Of a stretch of DNA of 19,961 nucleotides, positions 1 through 7,754 are shown in pieces (the stretch's first letter is position 1; each line of letters starts with the position of its first letter). A program made the translations under genes and the position numbers. Source of the stretch: an uncultured Blautia sp. (GTDB lineage: Bacteria; Bacillota; Clostridia; Lachnospirales; Lachnospiraceae); assembly GCA_900765525.1 (NCBI GenBank), contig CAAFRY010000165.1, positions 1-19,961 on the forward strand, in the 5' to 3' direction. Below the pieces are notes generated by a model, which was given only the letters and a program-made list of their open reading frames with translations, searched no databases and had not been told where the DNA came from.

Positions 1-397
1 ATAACTGAAATTCCCTGCAGTTTTTCAGCTGGAATTTATTTAAAAATACGCAGCTTTCTATCTGGAGCATGTATTTTTCCCCATCCTCCATGAGAAACAT
101 ATCCGTATCTTTTATCAGCTCTATTTCAGGATTGACCAGAAGCAGTTCCTTGCCTTTTGTCAGGAGAATCGGACTGTCCAGACAGCTTTTCAGCTTGTAA
201 AGACTGTTTCTTAAATTTCTTCGGGCATCCTCCGGTTCCAGCTCTTCCCAAAACATAGAAGACAGTTCATCCCTTGTACAGGTTCCGTGAAACAGAATGT
301 AGAATAAGAGAGCCTGCAGCTTTTTTTGTGGAACCTCGATTTTCTGCTGATTCATAAAAATTTCAGGTTTTCCTAAAAAGTGTACGGTTAATTTCAA
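1..397 (-). CDS. SARP/BTAD-type winged-helix transcriptional regulator (3' part outside window)
   Basis: Reading the complement from 397 gives an open frame of 132 codons that runs off the left edge. It starts with TTG at 397-395, preceded by GGAGG (complement of 406-410) with an 8-nt spacer; the first internal ATG is codon 15, so the TTG is the better start. The N-terminus (KLTVHFLGKPEIF ... VPQKKLQALLFYI) followed by TRDELSSMFWEE and ARRNLRNSLYKLKSCL is the pattern of OmpR-like winged helices at the head of SARP/BTAD activators: a small beta-sheet, then a helix-turn-helix with the RRNLRNSLYKLK recognition-helix region. The missing C-terminus would be expected to hold a BTAD/TPR-like or effector domain. 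It is divergent from hutH across a 175-bp gap, so it is probably the activator of the histidine operon; that role is inferred from position only. Its own promoter is not obvious. Confidence 0.75.
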   Translation of the reverse strand, partial: MKLTVHFLGKPEIFMNQQKIEVPQKKLQALLFYILFHGTCTRDELSSMFWEELEPEDARRNLRNSLYKLKSCLDSPILLTKGKELLLVNPEIELIKDTDMFLMEDGEKYMLQIESCVFLNKFQLKNCREFQL

Positions 398-493
398 AAT
401 ATTTGCCTCCGAATCGTCTGTTGTATCATCACCTGGGAAAATGCTTTTTTCTATTAAAACATTAACATGTGTGTTTTGTAAAGTTAAAAAGTG

Positions 494-546
494 ACGAAAA
501 AATAACGGCTGTTTTGTATAATAACGGAAAACCCCAGTACACTAAG
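494..546 (+). promoter_or_regulatory. Promoter region of the hut operon with direct repeats
   Basis: A perfect TATAAT lies at 517-522. The best hexamer at the right distance upstream (around 493-499) is a poor -35, which fits an activator-dependent promoter. Around it are two direct repeats: AATAACGG at 501-508 and 520-527 (19 bp apart), and TGTTTTGTA at 472-480 and 510-518 (38 bp apart, twice 19). SARP-type activators bind direct repeats near the -35 region, so these are candidate sites for the divergent regulator. The hutH ribosome binding site GGGAGG is at 561-566. The promoter call is by eye. Confidence 0.5.
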
Positions 547-572
547 AATATTGGATTTAAGGGAGGTTATTT

Positions 573-2123
573 ATGGAGACAGTAAAAATTACAGGGCAGG
601 GTTTAACGCTGCAGCAGTTGGTTGACGTATGCAGGAATTTTGCAGCAGTGGAGCTGGATGAAGAAGCGGAACAAAGAATCATACAATCCAGAAAAATAAT
701 AGATGATTTTGTACAGCGGGGCGAGGTGGTCTATGGGGTGACTACAGGATTCGGAAAGTTCAGCGACGTTGTTATCTCAAAGGAGGACTGTATCCAGCTA
801 CAGAAAAATCTGATTATGACTCATGCAGTGGGTGCAGGAGAATTGTTTCCTATGGAAGTAGTAAGAGGTGTGATTTTGCTCAGACTGAATAATTTGGCCA
901 AGGGTTTTTCAGGAGCCAGACTGGAGACAGTTCAGACGCTGATGGCCATGCTGAATAAGAGGCTGCACCCTCTGATTCCTCAGAAGGGTTCGCTTGGAGC
1001 CAGCGGAGATTTGGCGCCCCTTTCGCATATGGTCCTTCCCATGATTGGTATGGGGGCGGCTGAATATGAGGGAAAGGTTTACCCGGGAAGAGAAGCTATG
1101 GAGAAGGCCGGTATTCCGGTTATCAATCTTCATGAAAAAGAAGGAATCGCTCTTATTAACGGCACTCAGGTTATGACGGCAGCGGGAGCTCTGGCTGCTT
1201 ATGATGCAATCCAGCTTGTGAAGGCCGGTGATATTGCGGCTGCACTTACCTTTGAGGCATGCAACGGAATCACCACGGCTTTGAAAGAGGAGGTTCACCT
1301 GACCCGGCCCCACAAAGGGCAGATTGATACGGCCAGGATTTTAAGAACTTTGCTGGAAGGCAGCGGGATGACTACAGTGCAGGGAGAACTGAGAGTGCAG
1401 GACCCCTACACCCTTCGGTGTCTGCCTCAGATTCACGGCGCATCCAAAAATGCGTTGAATTATATTTTAAGCCAGATTGAAGTGGAAATGAATTCAGTAA
1501 CGGATAATCCTATTATTTTCCCTGAAAACCAGGAGGTTATTTCGGGAGGCAATTTCCACGGGCAGCCTATGGCTCTGACGTTTGATTTTCTGGGAATAGC
1601 CATTGCAGAGCTGGCGGATGTGGCAGAGAGAAGAATTGAGCGTATGGTAAACCCGGCTCTCAGCTACGGGCTTCCTGCCTTTTTGGTAGAAGGCGGAGGG
1701 TTAAATTCCGGTTATATGATTGTCCAGTATTCTGCGGCGGCTTTGGTTTCTGAAAATAAGATTCTTGCTCATCCTGCCTGTGTGGACAGTATTCCTTCCT
1801 CCGCAAATCAGGAGGACCATGTGTCCATGGGTACCATTTCCGCCCGGACAGCAGCAGACATTATAAAGAATGTGCGCCGTGTTCTGGCCATGGAGATTTT
1901 ATGCGCCTGCCAGGCTATTGATTTAAGGAAAAAAGGGGAGGCGGGAAAGAAAGGAAATCTGGGAAAAGGCACAGAGGAGGCCTACCGGGCAGTACGGAGC
2001 AAAATTCCCTATTATGACAAGGACAGGGAGATTTATCCGGATATAAATGTTTGCGAGAAGCTTTTGGAGGATAACAGTATCATACAGGCTGTAGAAAATG
2101 TCTGCGGGCCTATTGATTTTTAA
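573..2123 (+). CDS. hutH: Histidine ammonia-lyase
   Basis: Deaminates L-histidine non-oxidatively to trans-urocanate and ammonia, the first step of histidine degradation in the cytosol. The 516-aa length is normal for the family. The triad that cyclises into the MIO electrophile is A143-S144-G145, within SLGASGDLAPLSH. Other residues matching the Pseudomonas putida enzyme are Y54, H84 (in THAVGAGE), N196 (INGTQ), the QDPYTLR stretch with Y279 and R282, and E414 in ANQEDHVSMG. H84 with E414 favours histidine over tyrosine or phenylalanine as substrate. The start has GGGAGG with a 6-nt spacer. It is the first gene of a four-gene operon with a membrane protein, a flavoprotein reductase and hutU, and the hutU neighbour supports the histidine assignment. 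Confidence 0.95.
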   Translation: METVKITGQGLTLQQLVDVCRNFAAVELDEEAEQRIIQSRKIIDDFVQRGEVVYGVTTGFGKFSDVVISKEDCIQLQKNLIMTHAVGAGELFPMEVVRGVILLRLNNLAKGFSGARLETVQTLMAMLNKRLHPLIPQKGSLGASGDLAPLSHMVLPMIGMGAAEYEGKVYPGREAMEKAGIPVINLHEKEGIALINGTQVMTAAGALAAYDAIQLVKAGDIAAALTFEACNGITTALKEEVHLTRPHKGQIDTARILRTLLEGSGMTTVQGELRVQDPYTLRCLPQIHGASKNALNYILSQIEVEMNSVTDNPIIFPENQEVISGGNFHGQPMALTFDFLGIAIAELADVAERRIERMVNPALSYGLPAFLVEGGGLNSGYMIVQYSAAALVSENKILAHPACVDSIPSSANQEDHVSMGTISARTAADIIKNVRRVLAMEILCACQAIDLRKKGEAGKKGNLGKGTEEAYRAVRSKIPYYDKDREIYPDINVCEKLLEDNSIIQAVENVCGPIDF

Positions 2124-2140
2124 AGATAAGGAGTTCTGAT

Positions 2141-3490
2141 ATGGAAGGAAAAACCAAATCATTTACTACGAATATAAAGTTAAAATTTGTCATCTGCAGT
2201 ATTGTGGGACTTTTTATTTTCTTTGTAAATGTCCCTTTTAACGGAAGCAGCAAAGTACCTATGGTTCACATTATGAATACGATTCAGACTGCCCTGGGAC
2301 CAAGGGTGCAGTACATATTTGTTATGGTTTCCTGTATCTGTGTGCTGGCTGCCAGTATTTATGTGAGACTGGGAAAAAATGTCCCCGAAATTTTAAAAGA
2401 AACCTATCGCAAGGATAATGGATTTTCTTATTTTTCCTATGCGGCGGCAGCTGTATTCAGCATTATGGTTATCTTTAACATAGGTCCTGCCCCTATCCTG
2501 GACCCGGAGATTGGAGAAAGTTCCCTCAGTGTTGCGGCAGACTCCTTTTTTGCCATTATGGTGGCAGGTACTCTTGTAGCTTTTATCACAGAATTCGGTT
2601 TTCTGGAGTTTCTTGGAAAGCTTTTGGAACCAATCATGAGGCGGGTATATAAGGTACCCGGAAAAGCGGCGGTAGACGCAGTGTCCTCATTTGTGGCTGC
2701 TCCTGCGGCAGGTGTTATGATTACCAATGACTTGTACCAGAAAAAGGTATATACGGCCCGTGAGGCCAGCTCTATTACCACCAATTTCAGTATTGCCAGT
2801 CTGGGCGGTTTTGCTTTTCTGTCATCTATTGCAGGAATCGAGGATTTATATAACGAGGTGGTGCTGGCTGCTTTTATCTGTGTGTTTGTACTGGCCGCTA
2901 TTATGATTCGGATTCCGCCTTTAAGCAGAAAGCCGGATACTTATATTGACGGGACTCTTCAGACAGAGGAACAGAGAAAACCGGAAAACTACAGCAGGGA
3001 TACTTTTCCGCAGGCCTGCTATGACGGATTGGCAAAATGTTCTGAAACAAAATTTTCTGTTTTCTGGGAGCAGCTGAAATCATCCTTTATGTTTGGCGTT
3101 AAGGTAAACGCATTTATTGTTTCCCTGTCGGTTATAGGCCTGTTTTTGTTTAACTATACCCCTATTGCCCAGTGGATTGCCATTCCCATGGCTCCTATTT
3201 TAAGCCTTCTGGGACTGGCAGATGCAGAGACCATAGCTGCTTCTTCTGTAGTAGGAGTGTTTGCCTTATCCATTCCGGCTACTCTGATTAAAGGAAAAGC
3301 AGTGGCAGCAGCCAGCGCATTTTTCGTGGTAGTGCTTTCCACTTCTCAGATTATTTTCTTTACGGAAAGTGCAAACGCCATGCTGGAGTCAGATATTCCT
3401 CTTGGCTTTTGGGATTTAATAAAGGTCTTTTTGCTCCGAACCGTTATTTTAATTCCTATGGTAGCCTTGATGGCAAAAATATTAGTCTGA
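2141..3490 (+). CDS. YjiH-family Gate-domain membrane protein, probable transporter
   Basis: A polytopic inner-membrane protein of 449 aa. Hydrophobic segments are visible at about 16-33, 57-75, 97-115, 132-152, 175-195, 212-232 and 238-256, then a hydrophilic loop at about 257-310 and several more segments from about 315 to 449. The layout and the AAPAAGVMITNDLYQKK and ITTNFSIASLGGFAFLSSI blocks look like the YjiH group of nucleoside-recognition (Gate) proteins, a family that also includes SpmA and SpmB. The start has AAGGAG at 2128-2133, 17 nt after hutH, so the two are co-transcribed. Substrates of this family are poorly established. Given its place between hutH and hutU, uptake of histidine or movement of urocanate or a reduced product is a reasonable guess but not shown by the sequence. 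Confidence 0.75.
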   Translation: MEGKTKSFTTNIKLKFVICSIVGLFIFFVNVPFNGSSKVPMVHIMNTIQTALGPRVQYIFVMVSCICVLAASIYVRLGKNVPEILKETYRKDNGFSYFSYAAAAVFSIMVIFNIGPAPILDPEIGESSLSVAADSFFAIMVAGTLVAFITEFGFLEFLGKLLEPIMRRVYKVPGKAAVDAVSSFVAAPAAGVMITNDLYQKKVYTAREASSITTNFSIASLGGFAFLSSIAGIEDLYNEVVLAAFICVFVLAAIMIRIPPLSRKPDTYIDGTLQTEEQRKPENYSRDTFPQACYDGLAKCSETKFSVFWEQLKSSFMFGVKVNAFIVSLSVIGLFLFNYTPIAQWIAIPMAPILSLLGLADAETIAASSVVGVFALSIPATLIKGKAVAAASAFFVVVLSTSQIIFFTESANAMLESDIPLGFWDLIKVFLLRTVILIPMVALMAKILV

Positions 3491-3516
3491 AATATGTTTA
3501 GGAGATAGAATCAACC

Positions 3517-5517
3517 ATGAAAGAGAATCATAAAATATTATTTGAACCCTACCAACTGGCAGGCTGCCGACTGAAAAACCGGTATGTTATGGCCGCTATG
3601 GGAACCGGAGGCATGGTTACTCCGGAAAACACCTTTAATGAGAGAGGGATTGAATATTATGTGGCGAGAGCCAGGGGCGGAGTAGGACTGATTATAACCG
3701 GAACCATTTATGCGGAAAATGATATTGAGAGAGCAGTGGACGGCACCATGCCCTGTCCTACGGATAATCCTCCCACCTTTATCATGAACACGGCGGAAAT
3801 GTGCGAGCGGGTACATGCCTATGGAGCTAAAATATTTACCCAGCTTACAGCGGGCTTCGGAAGGGTTTTAAAACCTCATCTGTTAAGAGGGCAGGCTCCT
3901 GTGGCCCCTTCCCCAATCAGCAGCTATTGGGATGAGAATCTGATGTGCAGAGAGCTGACTGCAGAGGAGATACATAGGATTGTAGAAAAATGCGGAGACA
4001 CGGCCAAAATCTGCCAGACAGCAGGGTTTGACGGAGTGGAGATTCATGCCGTACACGAAGGCTACCTTTTGGACCAGTTTGCCCTTCCTCTTTTCAACCA
4101 CCGCACAGATGAGTATGGAGGCAGTCTGGAGAACCGTCTGCGTTTTGCCTGCGAAGTGGTGGAAAATATCAAAGAAAAATGCGGGAAAGATTTCCCCGTT
4201 ATTCTCCGGTACAGTTTGAAATCTTACATAAAAGGTATCCGAAAGGGCGGACTGCCGGGAGAAGATTTCCGGGAACTGGGAAGAGATATTCCGGAGGGCA
4301 TCCAGGCGGCCAGGATACTGGTGGAAGCAGGCTATGATGCTTTAGACGTGGATGCGGGAACCTATGATTCCTGGTATTGGTCCCATCCACCTATGTATTT
4401 TGAGAAAGGGCTGAACCTGCCCTTTGGCGAGATTCTGAAAAAAGAACTGGATGTGCCCATAATCATAGCAGGCAGAATGGAGGACCCGGACCTGGCTTCA
4501 GAGGCTATAAAAGAAAATAAGACAGATTTAATTGCACTGGGAAGAAGCCTGCTGGCAGATGCAGATACCGTAAATAAGATACGCAGAGGACGCTTTGATT
4601 TGGCCCGCCCCTGTCTGGGATGCCACGAAGGCTGCATGAACCGTCTCATAACCGCAAAGCCGGTGTCCTGTGCCGTAAATCCAAGCTGCGGACGGGAAAG
4701 TTCTTACGGACTGAAACCTGCCCTGGTTAAGAAAAAGGTTTTAATCGTTGGAGCAGGAGTGGCAGGTATGGAAGCTGCCAGAGTATTGAAGCTGAGAGGA
4801 CATGAGCCTGTGATTTTAGAAAAGTCCGGACAGGTAGGCGGTTCCCTTCATCTGGCAGGAGCTCCTTCTTTTAAGAAAGACGATTTAGCCCTTATTGGGT
4901 GGTATAAGAAGACACTGGAGCAAATGGAAATTCCCGTACATTTCCATACAGAGGCCACGGAAGAAGAAATAGAAAAATATCCTCACGATATTGTTATCAT
5001 CGCAACAGGCTCTGCCCCCAGGGTACTGAGACTGCCAGGTGAGCATACCCTGTACCCGGCGGAGAAAATTTTCTCCAAAGAGGTTAAGCCGGGCCGCAGA
5101 ACCGTTATTATAGGAGGAGGTCTGGTAGGCTGCGAGCTTGCCCTGGATTTGGCTATGAAGGGGACCCAGGTAACAGTGCTGGAGGCTCTTCCGGAAATTT
5201 TGGCCGCAGGCTCCCCGGTTCCTCATATGAATAAAATTATGCTCAGGGACCTTCTGGACTATCATGGGGTGAACTTGATACCGGGAGCAAAGGTCCGGTC
5301 TATCGAAGGAAACACCCTGTATTTTACAGAAGGGGGGAAGGAGCAGCAGGCAGAAGCAGATACTTTTGTGTGTGCAGTGGGCTATGTGTCAAATAACCAA
5401 CTGTATGAGGAAATCAGCCTTTCCCAGCAGGAGGTTTACCTTCTGGGAGACGCAAGGCGGGTGAAAAATATTATGTATGCCATCTGGGATGCCTATGAAT
5501 TGGCCGGAAATCTATGA
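3517..5517 (+). CDS. Old Yellow Enzyme/2-enoate reductase-like FMN-FAD-[4Fe-4S] oxidoreductase
   Basis: A 666-aa flavoprotein built like 2,4-dienoyl-CoA reductase, clostridial 2-enoate/cinnamate reductase (FldZ type) and BaiCD/BaiH. Residues 1 to about 360 form the FMN-binding TIM barrel, with H177, H180 and the likely proton-donor Tyr in EGYLLDQF (Y183), followed by HRTDEYGGSLENR. C366, C369, C373 and C385 (CLGCHEGC ... SC) form the [4Fe-4S] site. Residues about 405-666 hold an FAD-binding GAGVAG (412-417) and a second dinucleotide motif GGGLVG (533-538) for NAD(P)H. Such enzymes pass hydride from NAD(P)H through FAD and Fe-S to FMN and reduce an activated C=C bond. The substrate cannot be read from sequence; urocanate, an enoate made by the first gene of this operon, is the obvious candidate. 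AGGAG lies upstream with a long 12-nt spacer. The stop codon lies 17 nt before the preferred hutU start. Confidence 0.85.
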   Translation: MKENHKILFEPYQLAGCRLKNRYVMAAMGTGGMVTPENTFNERGIEYYVARARGGVGLIITGTIYAENDIERAVDGTMPCPTDNPPTFIMNTAEMCERVHAYGAKIFTQLTAGFGRVLKPHLLRGQAPVAPSPISSYWDENLMCRELTAEEIHRIVEKCGDTAKICQTAGFDGVEIHAVHEGYLLDQFALPLFNHRTDEYGGSLENRLRFACEVVENIKEKCGKDFPVILRYSLKSYIKGIRKGGLPGEDFRELGRDIPEGIQAARILVEAGYDALDVDAGTYDSWYWSHPPMYFEKGLNLPFGEILKKELDVPIIIAGRMEDPDLASEAIKENKTDLIALGRSLLADADTVNKIRRGRFDLARPCLGCHEGCMNRLITAKPVSCAVNPSCGRESSYGLKPALVKKKVLIVGAGVAGMEAARVLKLRGHEPVILEKSGQVGGSLHLAGAPSFKKDDLALIGWYKKTLEQMEIPVHFHTEATEEEIEKYPHDIVIIATGSAPRVLRLPGEHTLYPAEKIFSKEVKPGRRTVIIGGGLVGCELALDLAMKGTQVTVLEALPEILAAGSPVPHMNKIMLRDLLDYHGVNLIPGAKVRSIEGNTLYFTEGGKEQQAEADTFVCAVGYVSNNQLYEEISLSQQEVYLLGDARRVKNIMYAIWDAYELAGNL

Positions 5518-5534
5518 TTCAGGGGAGGTTGCAT

Positions 5535-7529
5535 ATGAAAAATATTGTTTATGGATGGAGCGGCCCCCTTCCCCGGCCGGGAACCTTTGATGCTTCTGTC
5601 AGGCGGGCGCCCAAAAGAGAAGCGGTTCTTACGGAGGCAGACATAAGACTGGCTTTAAAAAATGCACTGCGCTATATTCCTCCGGAGTACCACCAGGAAA
5701 TCCTGCCGGAATTTTATGAGGAGCTGATGAGCAGAGGCAGGATATATGGGTATCGCTTCCGGCCCCAGGGGGCTATTTATGGGAAGCCTATTGAGGAATA
5801 CAAGGGAAAATGTCTGGCTGGTAAGGCTATCCAGGTAATGATTGACAATAATCTGGACTTTGATGTGGCTCTTTACCCTTACGAGCTGGTAACCTACGGA
5901 GAAACAGGGCAAGTCTGCCAGAACTGGATGCAGTACCGTCTGATAAAAAAATACCTGGAGGAGATGGAGGAAGACCAGACCCTGGTGGTAAATTCAGGAC
6001 ACCCTGTAGGGCTTTTTACCTCTCATCCTTCCTGTCCCAGAGTAATTTTGTCTAATGGCTTGATGGTGGGAAAGTATAATAATCTGGAGCAGTGGAACCG
6101 GTGTGCCGCTTTGGGAGTGACAAATTATGGACAGTTTACGGCAGGAGGTTGGTTTTATATCGGTTCTCAGGGAATTGTCCACGGTACTTATTCCACCTTC
6201 CTGGCGGCAGCCAGAATGATTCTGAAAAAAAGCAGCCAGGAGGGACTTCTGGGAAATATAGTGGTATCTTCCGGTCTGGGCGGCATGAGCGGAGCCCAGG
6301 GCAAGGCCATTGAAATGTGTAGGGGAATAGGAATTATTGCGGAGGTGGATTATTCCAAGATAGAGCTGAGAAAGCGGCTGGGCTGGATAAAAATAATAGC
6401 CAAGACCCCGGAGGAGGCATTTTCCCTTGCCAAAGAATACCGGGACCAGAGAAAGCCTGTTTCTATTGCCTTTTACGGCAATATTGTAGATTTGCTGGAA
6501 TATGCCGTAAGAATGGGACAGAAGATTGATTTGCTGACAGACCAGACCTCCTGTCATGTGGCTTTTGAGGGAGGGTATTGCCCTCAGGGACTAACTTATG
6601 AGGAGCGCACGGAAATTCTGGCAAAAGATATAGACGGCTTCAGGAACAGAGTGAAAAAAACTCTTTTCCGTCATCATGAGTTAATCGAGGCATTGAGAGC
6701 AAGAGGCACCTATTTCTTCGACTATGGAAATAGTCTCACTACTACTTTTTATGAGATTGGATTAAAGGAGGTTTGTGTAAACGGACAGAATGATTTAGAT
6801 GGCTTTGTGTATAAATCTTTTGTGGAGGAATTTATAGGACCTACTTTATTTGACTATGGCTATGGTCCTTTCCGATGGGTCTGCCTCAGCGGAAAAGAGG
6901 AGGATTTGGCACTGACGGATAAAACAGCCATGGAATGTATTGACAAAGACAGAAGATTTCAGGACTATGATAATTACTTATGGATTAAGCATGCCGCTGA
7001 AAATCAGCTTGTAATAGGAACCCAGGCCCGGATTCTTTACCAGGACGGCGATACCAGAAAGAAAATCGCTCTGGCTTTTAACCGCCTGGTGAGAGAGGGC
7101 AAGACAGGCCCCATTATGATTGGGCGGGACCACATGGATACGGGAGGTGTAGACGCACCCTCAAGAGAAACCTCCAATATCCATGACGGCAGCAACATAA
7201 CAGGGGATATGTCGGCACTGGTTTTCGGCGGTGATGCAGCCATGGGAATGACGATGATGACCATTCACAACGGAGGCGGTACCGGAATCGGTAATTCCCA
7301 AAGCTGCGGCTATGGACTTTTGCTGGACGGCACAGAGGAAACCGACAAAATCATAGAACGGGCCATACATTATGATGTTTTCTGCGGAGTAGCCAGAAGA
7401 GCCTGGGCCCGGAATCCTCATGCCCTGGAAACCATAGAGAATAACAAAGAGGAAAAGGATTGCATCACCCTGCCATATTTATGCGCAGAAGATGCCATAG
7501 ACAGCTTTATGAGACAGGAAAGAGATTAA
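5535..7529 (+). CDS. hutU: Urocanate hydratase, long form
   Basis: Adds water to urocanate to give 4-imidazolone-5-propionate, using tightly bound NAD+ as an electrophile. At 664 aa it belongs to the long class found in anaerobes and in eukaryotic UROC1, rather than the roughly 555-aa proteobacterial class. Family blocks are clear: VVNSGHPVGLF, GGWFYIGSQGIVHGTY (205-219), the dinucleotide-binding SGLGGMSGAQG (246-256), GPFRWVCLSG (444-453), IGRDHMDTGGVDAPSRET (529-546), and HNGGGTGIGNSQS. Where the short class, as I recall it, has an active-site Cys just before GPFRW, this protein has D440. An upstream in-frame ATG at 5514 overlaps the previous stop, but ATG 5535 has AGGGGAGG at 5521-5528 with a 6-nt spacer and is preferred. 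It is the last gene of the hut operon. Confidence 0.92.
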   Translation: MKNIVYGWSGPLPRPGTFDASVRRAPKREAVLTEADIRLALKNALRYIPPEYHQEILPEFYEELMSRGRIYGYRFRPQGAIYGKPIEEYKGKCLAGKAIQVMIDNNLDFDVALYPYELVTYGETGQVCQNWMQYRLIKKYLEEMEEDQTLVVNSGHPVGLFTSHPSCPRVILSNGLMVGKYNNLEQWNRCAALGVTNYGQFTAGGWFYIGSQGIVHGTYSTFLAAARMILKKSSQEGLLGNIVVSSGLGGMSGAQGKAIEMCRGIGIIAEVDYSKIELRKRLGWIKIIAKTPEEAFSLAKEYRDQRKPVSIAFYGNIVDLLEYAVRMGQKIDLLTDQTSCHVAFEGGYCPQGLTYEERTEILAKDIDGFRNRVKKTLFRHHELIEALRARGTYFFDYGNSLTTTFYEIGLKEVCVNGQNDLDGFVYKSFVEEFIGPTLFDYGYGPFRWVCLSGKEEDLALTDKTAMECIDKDRRFQDYDNYLWIKHAAENQLVIGTQARILYQDGDTRKKIALAFNRLVREGKTGPIMIGRDHMDTGGVDAPSRETSNIHDGSNITGDMSALVFGGDAAMGMTMMTIHNGGGTGIGNSQSCGYGLLLDGTEETDKIIERAIHYDVFCGVARRAWARNPHALETIENNKEEKDCITLPYLCAEDAIDSFMRQERD

Positions 7530-7590
7530 AATTTGATAGAAATTTAGAAAAAGACAGCCCTAATAAGCAGCAGAAAAAGAACAGAAAAGG

Positions 7591-7652
7591 AGCCAAAATT
7601 CAATGGACAGCCCAGGCCAGGGAAATCCACAGGTTTTGGCTTCTTTCTTTTT
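7591..7652 (+). terminator. Rho-independent terminator after hutU
   Basis: AGCCAAAA at 7591-7598 pairs exactly with TTTTGGCT at 7634-7641. Inner segments TGGA/TCCA and CCC/GGG continue the fold, and the T-rich run TCTTTCTTTTT follows at 7642-7652. The long composite hairpin lies 62 nt after the hutU stop and marks the end of the operon. The T run is interrupted by two C residues, so efficiency is uncertain. Confidence 0.75.
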
Positions 7653-7690
7653 GGCCTTTTTTTGCTGGATAAATTTCCGAAATGATGTTA

Positions 7691-7708
7691 CCCTTAGTGT
7701 ACAAGGGG
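7691..7708. repeat. Short inverted repeat upstream of the decarboxylase gene, possible operator
   Basis: CCCTT (7691-7695) and AAGGG (7703-7707) flank AGTGTAC. The ten bases CTTAGTGTAC at 7693-7702 recur in reverse complement as GTACACTAAG at 537-546, just downstream of the hutH -10 box, with CCCC before it in both places. It could be a regulator site or part of an unrecognised promoter. Nothing in the sequence proves function. Confidence 0.3.
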
Positions 7709-7754
7709 CCACAGAAGAAACAGGCTGTGAGAATAGATAGCAGAGGATTGGATA

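Noticed and set aside
573..2123. Tyrosine or phenylalanine ammonia-lyase instead of HutH
   Set aside because: E414 in the QED motif, H84 and the hutU gene in the same operon favour histidine.
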